The position numbers and the translations under genes are program-made. 64,000 nucleotides of DNA from Lotus japonicus (lineage: Eukaryota; Streptophyta; Magnoliopsida; Fabales; Fabaceae), in assembly GCF_012489685.1 (NCBI RefSeq), contig NC_080043.1, positions 37,649,127-37,713,126 on the forward strand, given 5' to 3'. The notes below the pieces were generated by a model. That model was given only the letters and a program-made list of their open reading frames with translations, was not told the origin of the DNA and searched no databases. This document shows, piece by piece, positions 32,601 to 44,600 of this stretch. The stretch's first letter is position 1. Each line of letters starts with the position of its first letter.

Positions 32601-35600
32601 GAAGACCAGTTGTTCCAGAAGGAACAGTTCTGAAGAAGAAAGACTCAAGTTCTGAAGACCGGCAAGAACTTGGCTCTGAAGACCCAAGCTATTCTAGCTT
32701 TGACGTCAGAAGTTCTGAGGAACTTGTCCAGGAGCAGAAGCTGCAAGGTCAGAGGATCCAAGCTTCCGTCTGACACTGATCAGAAGCTTCACCAACGTCC
32801 ATCTGAAGCAATCCAGATCAGAAGTCAGCTGGTGAAAGGACAGGTCGCTGTCATAGTACACACTGTACAGTCATAGCCTGCCCGCCACCTACCTCGTTCA
32901 GTCTAGCAGTCTGATATCACAAGATTATCACTCCAACGGACAAAACCCTAGCAACGGCTACATCAAATGTCTTGGAGTATATAAGGGCTGAAGATAGAAG
33001 AAAGAAGCCAAGAAACTTTGCTGAAACCATTTAACTTATTCGAACCAATTTCTTAGCATTATTTCTTCACTGTTCTTAAACATCTAAGTTTACTATTAGC
33101 TTTTCAGAAGCATCTCTTGTAAACCCGAAACCTTTTACAAAAACTTTGTAAAGTTCCTTAAGAGACCAAGGTTGGTCGGATCTTGAGAGGACTGAATCAA
33201 GGTTGATTCAGTGTTTAGCTAGTCTTAAGAGGATCGGTAGATCAGCTTCTTAAGAGGATACTAGTGAGAAAATCAGTGTATTGTTAGTCACTAAGCAGAT
33301 AGCAAAGTGCAGTTGTAACACTCATTGATTTTAGTGAATTGCCTTCATCAGAAGAAGGAAGAAATCACCTTCACGGGTGGACTGGATTAACTTGAGCTTT
33401 TATCTCAAGTGAACCAGGATAAATTACTTTCGTGCTTTACTTCATTTCCTTCAGCACCTAGTTCCTATCTTTGGGTTTGGAAAAAGTTCAAAAGTTTATC
33501 TTTTATTTAAAAACCCTATTCAAACCCCCCCTTTCTAGTGTTTTTCGCACCTTCAACCCCAACCTTCTTCTCTTCCCCTCTCCTTCCCTTTTCTCATTCT
33601 CAACACCCTCCCTCTTCCTTGTGCGAATGGTTTGTGAACCCGAGATTGAGATCTTCGTTGTAACCTGTCCCACGTGGCCGCTTAGTGTTCTCCGCCGCAC
33701 CAACACTATCACCGCCGCCATATCTGAACCCGAGGTTGAAGTGTTCGGAGGCGTGAGGTTCACGTTCAATGTCCCAGGTTCGATCCCTCATCTCTCTGGT
33801 TCTCAATCTCTCTCCCCATCAAGTTCTTGTATTTGCTTTCAACCCCTACTATGTTCCCATATATTCAACCTCTTGGATCTGGCGTTGGGATGGCTCCTTC
33901 TAGTACTAAAGAGATGCGATCGAGAGAGATCGAGAGTTATTTCCAGTGACGAGATCGAGAGAGGCGGTCTTCAAATTTCAGGGAAGGAGAGGATTGTAGC
34001 GTCACTGAATTTAAGTTGGGGAAGATGAAGGTAGAGGGGTGGCGCCAGGGAGAGCTACGGTTCATTATGGGTCTAGCGATGATGAAGCACATAAGGGCCT
34101 GATGATGATTTGTCATAAAGCTTCCTCTTCTCTGTTGGGTCCAGGTGGGCCAGCATCCTGCCTGCAGGTAGCATTCGAAACGGGGCGCTGTCTGCTACGC
34201 TATAAGAAATAACGTTGCGCCCTCACTAACACCAATTGGTTTTGGCGTAGTGGTAAGCGCGTGATCCTACAAGTGGTATCAGAGCCAGGTCCCGTGTTCG
34301 AATCCCACGGAAGGCATGCTGTGCAGCTAGTTTGGCTGGCAGGTGCTGGGGGGGGGATTGTTGGGTCCAGGTGGGCCAGCATCCTGCCTGCAGGTAGCAT
34401 TCGAAACGGGGCGCTGTCTGCTACGCTATAAGAAAACGTTGCGCCCTCACTAACACCAATTGGTTTTGGCGTAGTGGTAAGCGCGTGATCCTACATTCTC
34501 TTCGATCTGGGTTTTGGTGTGTGAAACTGGATTCTGATATAGATTTTGAGTTTTGGTGGAGGAGGAGGAAGAAGAAGTTGGGGGATAGGGTTGAGATATG
34601 GTGTTAGATTTATTTTTAATTAACTCTCTCTTTTGTTATGTGGATTAACATTATCAATTAATTAAGATATATTTTGTTTGGTCATTAATATCAATTATGT
34701 GAATTATTAATTTAATTCAATTACATGTATTATGATGGATGGTAGATTAGACTTTTGTTATTAATTGTCCTATGATGGGTTAGGTCAGTTAACTTTGCCT
34801 AATGAGGGGACCCTGGTCTCAACTGGTAATATATAAACTGCTGCCCTATTAGACAATTTATCTAGAGAACGTATTACCAGGTGCTGAGAGCAGTTTCACC
34901 CTTCTCGTTCATTTTCACCTTCATTCTCTGGTAGACTATGGATTCTTCAATCCTTTCAGGTGCACAATCTCTTTTACACTATTGAATCACAACATGCTAT
35001 AATCTCTATCTATATTTATATGTCTATATGATCTATTTGGATCAGTTAATTTCAGCAATTGGTATCAGAGCCTGAGTAGATATGAATTATGGCTGTTCTA
35101 TATGTGTGCCTTTTGTTCTGTTCACGTTTTGTAGAAAACCCGGTTTTGTTCGATTTTGATCCATAAATTCGGTGCATGATTTCGAAAAATTGTTTTAGGG
35201 GTTTTGATCCCTGTTGTTCTGCGACCCACATACTTGAATTTGGAGCGATTTTGTTGAATAGTTTGTGAGAAATTGATACTTTCATTTTGGCTTTCATGAA
35301 CCCTAAAACTTCTGATATGTAACTTCTCTCTTTCTTATGCATGATTTCGAAATTTTCTTGAGGGTTCGTAGTCTTCTTGGACCTGCGGTTAACATGCTCC
35401 AAAATTTCTTCATGAGATAGCTTGAAGATAGAAATCGAAGGGTTGAAATGTCATGTTATTCATCGTTCTTTCTGTTCTTGCGTTTCAATCAGGGAAAGAG
35501 AAATATACTAAGAAAAAGAAGTTCTATTTCCGTTTTGTTATTGTGGCGAGAAATTCTGCATGATTTGAGTGAATAGACCAAAACATGTTCTCACACACGA

Positions 35601-38600
35601 ACCGGAACTGTATTATCTAGCCAAATAACTTCAGTTTTATTAATTTTATAAGTCTCATAAACGTCACTTTGATTGGACCATTACGTGGCTTATATAGTAT
35701 GTAGATAATGTAATGTGATATATCATACATGTATGTATGCACAATAGTGATATATCATATGAATATTGGTTTTAGATCTGTCTGAGTATCCACCCAAGGT
35801 CCTAACTCCCAATTAACTTCCAATTTGGTGGGTCAAAGCAACTTTGATCATTCTTTTTAACTCCTGTACGTGGCTTGTTGCCTTGACTTGGCTTGAATAA
35901 AAGGTTGAGTATTGTGTTTACAATATTGAATATTTTCAGATGATGATAATATTTATCTATTTTAAATAATCTGAGAAAGGTTATTATAATTAAATTTGTT
36001 ATACACATCTTTTAATTTTAGATCCTTATGCCAAGGAGTATATGTATGAAATCTTGTTGGTTCTTCTTACAAGGATATAAGTCACACTCTTTAGATTTGA
36101 TGATAAAATCTTTATATACTGATTGATCATATAATTGGAGAAATTCGTTAATAAAATTAATTCTCCAATTGATGTTTATGTTTATTTTAGCTATGCAATT
36201 ATATTTGTGTGGCATTCAAGACATCGTGACATATATTTATTTATTTATTTTTTGGAACTCTTTCAATGATTTATTATTTAACCATGTAATACTTTGGTAT
36301 TACTTTGTTTATTAAAGTGGCAGTTAAATGTAAGTATATGACATGACTACCACATTCTCATGGTTAAATTTTGTCATATATGTTTCATTTTAAAAATTTA
36401 ACATTTTTTTGTACGCTCCTATTTATATAAACCAAATATTGAATAACATTTTTTATTACTATGCTATAGGCTCATGGACCTTAAAATTATGGAGAAAGTT
36501 CTTTAGTTTGCTAGTAATATTTTTAGTATAATTTATTTGCTAGTTTCTTTGTATATGGAACTAATAATTTTATGTCTTTATATAATTTAAGCCTATAATC
36601 TTTGTATATAAATTACATCTTATGGTTTATACAAATCTTTGGTGTGATTACGCGCGCTTTATTATATTGTGTGTGACTGTGACCTCACTCATCGTGAGCG
36701 CAGTTATTCATAATACTTTGGTGTGATTACATGCGCTTTATTATATTTTGTGTAACTGCGATCTCACCTTTCGTGGGCGTAATTATTTCAGAATTTAAGA
36801 AAAATATATTACCTAAATTCCTTAAAGAATTTACTTGGAGTGTGTGTATAGTTACATTAATGATAATGTACCCTATCGGTATATTATTATTAGTGTAATT
36901 TGTTGTTTTGTTTGTAATGTACAATGCGTTGTTAACTTATGTCGATTCATTCCACTACCCTATCGGTATTAGAATTTTCATGGGACATAAGATTAGATAC
37001 ATTACATTAGTTGGGCAATTTGTTTGTACAATACATTATCTTAAAGATTTGCATTTGTCTATGGCAAAGCAAATTTATATTGATATATTTTTCCTTATTT
37101 TTGCATTGTGTAAGTAATGGGTATACCCTATCGGTATGACATTGCTTGACATGATCATTGTGTGATGGAGAAAATAGTTTAGGGTATTTTTTTTAATTTA
37201 AAATACTTAAAATATCCTGTTGTTTTATTTTGGTATGGTTAACTCAACTATTTTCTCTATAAAGTGGGAGAGACTTATTTGCTTTTATCTTTTTCAACTG
37301 AAGTTATGAAATGTCTCTCACTCCATTAATTGCTCAATTAGTTGAATTTGAAAATTAATACACTTATGTGTGATATACTACTAGATATGACTTTATAGTA
37401 GGACCTATATTGAGATATTATTAAATCTCTTTTGAAAATATTGGAATACAATGAACTTCCAATGATTGTTAAGATAATTTGTCAAGCTACCAAATTAGCG
37501 TATTGACTTTGAGCTATTGTTTCTTATCCACAATATATAGTGAAAGTGGAAGTTAGAGACTACTTGTTACCATATCCTCTACAGTGATTAATCATATGTC
37601 ATATATGCTTCCGCTGATATTATTGGTAAACCCAACTTTATATTCAAGTGTGTTTAGTTATTATCTTATATTTTAGCACTTGAACTTTGAGTGAGTTATT
37701 GAAAGTGATCTCAAATTAAATTAAGATACTAGAAATTTTAACTCACTCATTTTGTGATAAATTATGGGTTGCCTCATTGATAAAATCTTTTAAAGATTTT
37801 ATGTATGTAACAATATAAGGAGATTTTATGTTGAGAAATGTCAAATGGACATATATAATCTCCTTAATCTTATATGCTGAGTTTGTGGTTAGTTTCATCA
37901 CAAATTTCATAAAAATTTGGGGTATATATATTGGGTTCCATTTTGTGATTCTTTAGTAACAACTTCTCATAATAACTCAGCATTATTTTAGTTCTCTCTA
38001 ATTAATTATCCTTGGAGAGAGAAAGATTGTGAGATCCAGACTCACATTGACTTTACCACAAAGTCATTATCCCACTATTAAAGGTTGTACCATTTAGAGT
38101 ATTTTGGTTCTAGTTGGCTCCAATGGATTCCTAATGTTACCAACGGTATATTAGATTAGTGGGAGTGTACACACTCTTTTGGAGACTTTGGTACTAAATC
38201 TCGTTCTAGTTACTGAGAGATATATATGTATATATATTTTCTTGAATCTCAGTAAGCACTTTTAATGAGTGCTTGGGGCTATTTTGTTGGTACAACCAAT
38301 TTGACATGTAATTTTATGGTGCTTTTGTTTTGGCCAACATTATTCGATTGGTACAACACATTTGGCATGCAATTTTTGGTGCTTTTGTTTTGGTCAACAT
38401 TATTCGGTTGGTACAACACATTTGACATGCAATTTTTTTTTGTGCTTTGTTTAGGCCAACATTATTCGGTTGGTACAACACATTTGGCATGCAATTTTTG
38501 GTGCTTTTGTTTCGGCCAACATTATTCAGTTGGTACAGCACATTTGGCATGTAATTTTATGGTGCTTTTGTTTCGGTCAACATTATGTCTGGTACAGCAC

Positions 38601-41600
38601 ATTTGACATGTAATTTTATGGTGCTTTTGTTTCGGCCAACATTATGTCTGGTACAACACATTTGACATGTAATTTTATGGTGCTTTCGATTAAGGCCAAC
38701 ATTATTTTGTTGGTACAGCACATTGGCATGTAATTTTACTGTGCTTTGGATCATAGCCAACATTCCACGTTATGTATGGTCATATGTATAAGTGACTTGG
38801 ATGTATAGTATCACTACTCCTATCGAGTATGATTTCTTGCATTTTAAGGTACTTATACTCTTGTTTTAGACCAATGGTCATAACTGCTTGCTCATTATTG
38901 ACATTTTGTGTTTTATTAATTCAAGATATCCTTTTGCCAAAACAAGTATCGTCCATGCTATTATAATGCTCTAGCTTCACATGGATTTATAGTCACTTGT
39001 TTAGGAAATCTTGAATTGATTTTATGTCAACTTTTGCAGAGCATTTTGTTGTTTAGCCAACATGTAATTTTTACTTTTGTTGGGCTTAAATGCACTTAGA
39101 CCTTTGTGGAATTTAGTTTGTGGCTTTGATGGTACCTAAAGAACTTCTAAACCCCTTGTGATAAAATTTCATACTCTAGTATTGGAGTACATTATCAATA
39201 ATGGCATATTCACTGATCTAAGACTTTATTGTTGGAATCACATAACTCATGTGGTTAAAGTCTTTTGATGTTCAGGATCAGTGGGAGTCTGAATTGTAAT
39301 TTATGAGATATTTGTTGGGTTTGTTATCATATCTCTTATAGCATTTTAGATGCTTGGGTCATTTTATTGAATAGCACTTCTTGTTACTATTGTGCTATCT
39401 ATATCCATCTTTGTTTTATATGAAATATAAGTATTTGTTACATATGATTATTATCCATATCGGATATGATCTTTTGTTTAGTAAATTTTGGTGCACAGCT
39501 TATATTTCTTTGGCTTACATGTATTTTTCCATAATTGATGTTTCGTTTAATGATACATATATTTTATATTAATTGACAAATGTTAATCCCAGTGGGAGAA
39601 TGTTAGATTTATTTTTAATTAACTCTCTCTTTTGTTATGTGGATTAACATTATCAATTAATTAAGATATATTTTGTTTGGTCATTAATATCAATTATGTG
39701 AATTATTAATTTAATTCAATTACATGTATTATGATGGATGGTAGATTAGGCTTTTGTTATTAATTGTCCTATGATGGGTTAGGTCAGTTAACTTTGCCTA
39801 ATGAGGAGACCCTGGTCTCAACTGGTAATATATAAACTGCTGCCCCATTAGGGAGGAATTTATTATACACCTCTAAAAACTTGTGCATGGTTGCACATTT
39901 GCTTTTTAACCTGCAATAGCAAGTTTAGTAGGTTTTTTTTTTAAATAAAAAACATATATATTAGTAAACTAATTAATGAAGGATTAGGTTAATTATTAAC
40001 TCAGTAATTAAAACCCAAAAAAAAAATTCTTCATTAACGTGAATTGAAGGTGGGTGGGTCGTTTCCATCGCACCACCATCTCCTTCCCTCAACCAGAACC
40101 ATGCTGCCACCATCCTTCTTTTCCTCCCGGGCCGCGCAGCACCACGCTCCTTTAGATCCGCCACGCACCACCATCTCCTTCCCTAAACCAGAACCAATGT
40201 CGCCACCACCGCAGATCTGGGAGAGAAACACACATGGAAGAAATTGGAAAAAATGGGTATTGATTGAAAAGTTTCAATTTTTCTTCCAGTAGAGGCATGA
40301 AGTGGGCTATTTGATTCAGATCCAACGTCACGATGATGATTCTCATAGTTTCTGAAGCCTTCCACCTCGATCTCCAGTCTCAATCGATGAAGCCCTACCT
40401 TCCTCCAGGCCCAAGGTGTCGGGGCCGCCGCATCGGAATATCCCTCCGGCGGCAAATAAATTTCCACGTTCTGGATCTCCTTCTCTCCAGAATCCCTTCT
40501 TTGCTCGATCCCTTCACCAGACGCGCTTGAAGCAAGCGGCCATGGATCAGATCTCTCCTCACCCTCATATCTTCTTCTTCCTTAGATCCAACACCAGCAC
40601 CCCAACTTTGGAAAGTTTGTTGATGTTGATAGTTTCTGGGTTTGTTCATGATTTGTTCATGGGGCCTTGATAATGATTTCTGGGTTGTTGATATAATCAT
40701 TCACTAACTAGAGAAGGTAACAAAAGATCTGAACAAGAGAGATGATAAGGAAATGTTGATGATTTTCTGGGGTCTCTTTGATTTTCTTATTAATTTTTTG
40801 TTCAATCAACTCAGCCTCATATCTCACTGTCTTCTTTCGGCTTGCAAATGTTCTGGAAATGTTGATGATTTTTTTTTTGATGAGACTGGAAATATTTATT
40901 AAAGATAAATGTTTAATTAAGAAAATATGAATTTTGATTTTTTTTTAAAACCTGTTATAGTGGGTCAAAAGTGCTTGGTGCAACCTTACACAAGTTTTTA
41001 GATGACCATAATAAATTTTTCCCCCCATTAGAAAATTTATCTAGAGAACGTATTACCAGGTGCTGAGAGCAATTTCACCCTTCTCGTTCATTTTCACCTT
41101 CATTCTCTGGTAGACTATGGATTCTTCAATCCTTTCAGGTGCACAATCTCTTTTACACTATTGAATCACAACATGCTATAATCTCTATCTATATTTATAT
41201 GTCTATATGATCTATTTGGATCAGTTAATTTCAGCATATGGGGGTTACTGGGTTGTGGTTAGGAGATTGGGGTTGTTGGGTTTTTTTGGAAAAACTGGGT
41301 TGAAGAAGATGAAGAAGCAGATGTTGATGAAGAAACAGATGATGAAGATGTTTATGATGAAGAAGATGCACTTTGTTTTTTTTTAATTAATGTTTAATTG
41401 AAATACTATTTTGTTTAATTATTAATTAAATATGTAGAATTTGAAAATTAATTAAAAATGACATGTGGTGTTACACGTCAGCTCCAGCCTGCCACTCAGT
41501 ATCTTCGCCAGAGATATTCGCCCTTCGGCGAGGATCAAAGGCAAACATGGTGCAATCGTGGGGATGGGAATCATATTATTTTCCAGCGAGGGACCAAACG

Positions 41601-44600
41601 CAAATGACCTTACAAAGACAGGGACCAATTTGCTGATTAACCTAAAATTAAATTGAGAAGTTATATTAACTACTCAACCAATGTAGTGCGGATTCAAAAA
41701 ATAGTATGATTATATAAATTGAAAGTTATATAATTGGAGATTCGACCGATTAAATCCATATCTTTGAGCGGGAATGATGTAGAGGACAATGTATATTGGG
41801 GATGGATCAGTAAGACTGGTCTCTTCAGTGTTAAATCCACCTATTTGCAGCTGCAAGCCAAGAAAGAGGAGAATGTTGCAGGGGGCTCGTCACCTGGTGC
41901 CTTTCCTTGGGTGAAGCTTTGGGCTTTAGGAGATCCAACCAAAGTAAAGCATTGCATGTACAAGATTGCAACAAATACAATTCCATGTACAGAGAACTTG
42001 GCAAAACGTGGAATGGAGGTGGAGCATTGATGTGTTTTATGCAAGTAGCAAGTTATGGAGACACAGCGACATTTGTTTCTTCACTGTGAATGGACACGTG
42101 CAGCCTGGTTCTCAAGCTCTTTGGGAATTTGCTCTGGCGAAGTTCAGATGCATGTGGCTCAATGGATAACAGGGTTTCTTGATTCTCACGAGGAGGAGGC
42201 CATGGCACAGCTATTGCCGGGTCTATGGGCAATTTGGAAATGTCAAAACAATCGTGTTTTCAGAAATAAGGAAACTCACCCAGCAATGATAATGCAGGAG
42301 GCCATGAGTCAACTTCGATCAAGAGTGGACGGAGGCTCAAGAAGTGCAGGGACAACATGCAGTGAGGTCCCATGGTGACATTGATCACGATTACTGGCAG
42401 CTCCCTCCCTCAAACTTCATTAAGACCAATTTTGATGCTGGCTGGGCAGGTGATAATGGCACTGGACTTGGTTTGATCGCTCGGTCAAGAACGACAGAGC
42501 CTCTAATGGCAGCGACATAGTTGCATGATCCACGCTTGGACCCAACCGTAGCTGAAGCAATGAGGTGGAGCTTATCGTTGGCACGAGAGTTGGGATGAAT
42601 CACATATTTTTGAAGGTGACTCGGCGATTGTGGTTAGAGCTATGAAATCTGAAATATGTCCTCCACCGATAGCTAATTTAGTTTATGATTGTAAGCTATT
42701 CGCAGCGTCCTTCCAAGCTATTGATTTTTCACATGTAAAACAAAAGGCTAATACTGTATAGTGATAACCCGGATTTAGTAGTATTTTTAGGGTCATTTCC
42801 TTGCTAGTTTTAAGTCTTTTTCTTGTGTTTCATGTAGTGTTTCATGCATTCTCATGCATTTTTACTTTTATTCGTGTTTTTGCTTCATTTAAGTAATTAC
42901 ATAGTTTTATAAGGGTCTTTCTTACATTTTTATAGAGTTTAGGACTTGCATTAGTTTTTCCATTAATTTGTGAGGACTAAGGTGATTAAAAACCCTTTGA
43001 ATTTCTTGATATTATTACTTGTCCTTGTCTTTAAGTGCTTCAGCCTGAGAGTAGCAGGTAACTCATGAAGAGGGAAGGCCAATTGCTTGAAGAATTGATG
43101 GAATCATTCAAAGGGGGGGTTACAAAAGCTAAAAAGTCACCAGAAACGTGTGTCTAGCGCTCAAGCGCCCATGCCTGGCGCCTGAGCGACAGCACTCCAG
43201 AAGCCAACTTTGTGTCTGGCGCTTGAGCGCCCAGGGCAGCGCTTGAGCGCCCATACTCGCCCATTTTGCCTATAAATAGGATTTTAGTCATTTTATTTTG
43301 CAATCTTTGATATCTTTTCATACTTTGTAAAATTCAGAGGTAGAGGATCATCTAGGAGAGTGAGAGAGAGGCTTCCAAGCTTGTAATTCAGGTTCTTCGC
43401 CAAGCATTTCCATGCTTGGCTAATCTCTCTTCTTATGCTTTGGTTTTCATGTAAGACTTTTCATATTTGGGTTATAATCTTAAGTTCTTTCCCACATGTT
43501 CTTCTTCTTTTCTTGAATCCCATTTTCTGAATTTCAATCCAAGCCTGTATGCATGCTTGCTTTATGCTATTCTATAATCAGAACGGAAGTTTGTTGTAGA
43601 TTAGGGAACCGATTTGGGATTACCCATTCTATCTTGACTACTAGGAATAGAGGAAGGGTTGGGGTTTGTTGGCCTGAATTTGCATGATCTAAAACCTCAT
43701 ATAAATGACTAAGTACACAAGGAATTGGGCTTAGCTTTTAGTATGAGAGAATTGCTTATGTGAGGAATCAATAAGTGAGTAACTAGGCTATATCATCAAG
43801 GAGAGATTCATGAGAACATATGCTTAGAATGATGTGCTTGAATTGACTAGTTGAGCAAGAACCCAAAGCATGTTCTTTTCTGAGTTTTTGTTTATTTTAT
43901 CTTTACTACATTGACATTTCTCTAATTCAATAAAACAAACCTTCATACTCAAGGCTTAAACCGAATTTAATCACTCACAATCTCTGTGGTTCGATAATTA
44001 AAACCGGGTGGATTCGTACACTTGCGGATTTACCAACAAGTAACGGATACTTTAACTTCACTAGCTGCTAGCTACCCCTCTAGGATATGGTGGGGTGACT
44101 TTCCCCTGGCGGTTGTCCAGGCTCTTTTTGTTGATTTGGCGCTTTCTTAATGATTAATATGACATAATTGAATTCAAAAAAAAAAATTATAATTATAGCG
44201 CTTAACCACTTGATGGATATTGCTGTTGGGCTCTTATGAGCAACTCATAATGGATTAGATTATTTATTTATGCCCATGAGAGGTATCTGCTCTCATCTAA
44301 TAAGTTATATACTTGTCTCTCCATTAGGCAGCTAACGAAGATAGTCTACACATAATAAAAAAAAGAGCAAGGTTGAATTCTTCTCTTGTATCAGGTACGT
44401 AAATATATTATGATTTAATTTATATGTGTAGATATTATTGAACATGCTATGATTTTGTATCTACAATTCTACATGCTTGATCTAGGGTACCTTTATCTTC
44501 TCTTTTTTTGATCGAGCAACTCGAATCAGATCTTAGTAGATACGAATTATGGTTGTTTTTATACAATGAATTCGATTATACTAATAGTATAAGGTTGCTT

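Larger units (their letters stand above)
24127..33555 (+). mobile_element. SIRE/Maximus-type copia element B, internally deleted
   Basis: LTRs at 24127-25224 (truncated) and 32316-33555 (1240 bp) with ACCCC on both sides (24122-24126 and 33556-33560). The primer site, gag, protease and most of integrase are missing and replaced by a 361-bp foreign piece (25225-25585). The tip of integrase, RT, RNase H, an env-like ORF and a small helical ORF remain. The LTRs differ at about 35 sites over 1.1 kb by eye, so B is somewhat older than A. It lies antisense to the host gene, inside transposon D in intron 2. Confidence 0.92.
34602..41236 (+). mobile_element. Non-coding LTR retrotransposon C (LARD-like)
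   Basis: LTRs at 34602-35057 (456 bp) and 39601-41236 (456 bp plus a nested MULE), flanked by TATGG on both sides (34597-34601 and 41237-41241). A primer site (TTGGTATCAGAGCC, 35059) and a tract AGTGGGAGAA before 39601 are in place. The 4.5-kb interior has no ORF with any retroelement domain; it is AT-rich and full of internal repeats. The LTRs differ at about five sites, so it moved recently with proteins supplied in trans. An older relative lies at about 44210-44830. Confidence 0.9.
23627..41655. mobile_element. TIR DNA transposon D (Mutator-like?), opened by elements B, TRIM and C
   Basis: The left end (about 23627-23760) and the inverted complement of the right end (about 41455-41655) match over more than 100 bases. 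Shared blocks include TTTGCGTTTGGTCCCTCGC, TGAGTGGCAG, CCGGAGCTAACATGAC/CTGGAGCTGACGTGTA and CACGTCATTTTTAA / CATGTCATTTTTAA. Removing B, the TRIM and C leaves an element of only about 1.5-2 kb with no transposase visible. Long TIRs suggest a non-autonomous Mutator-like element, but no clear 9-bp duplication could be found. The right arm appears to repeat the GGTCCCTCGC block twice. Confidence 0.6.

Noticed and set aside
33471..34028. 185-aa plus-strand ORF
   Set aside because: It begins inside the 3' LTR of element B and crosses its border into transposon D, and has no domain, so it cannot be a native gene.
34243..34310. A functional tRNA gene
   Set aside because: A and B box-like motifs are present, but no cloverleaf can be formed and the segment lies across a TRIM LTR and its primer-binding site.
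38265..38763. Hydrophobic ORFs on both strands resembling membrane proteins
   Set aside because: They are produced by a 60-bp tandem repeat whose length is a multiple of three.
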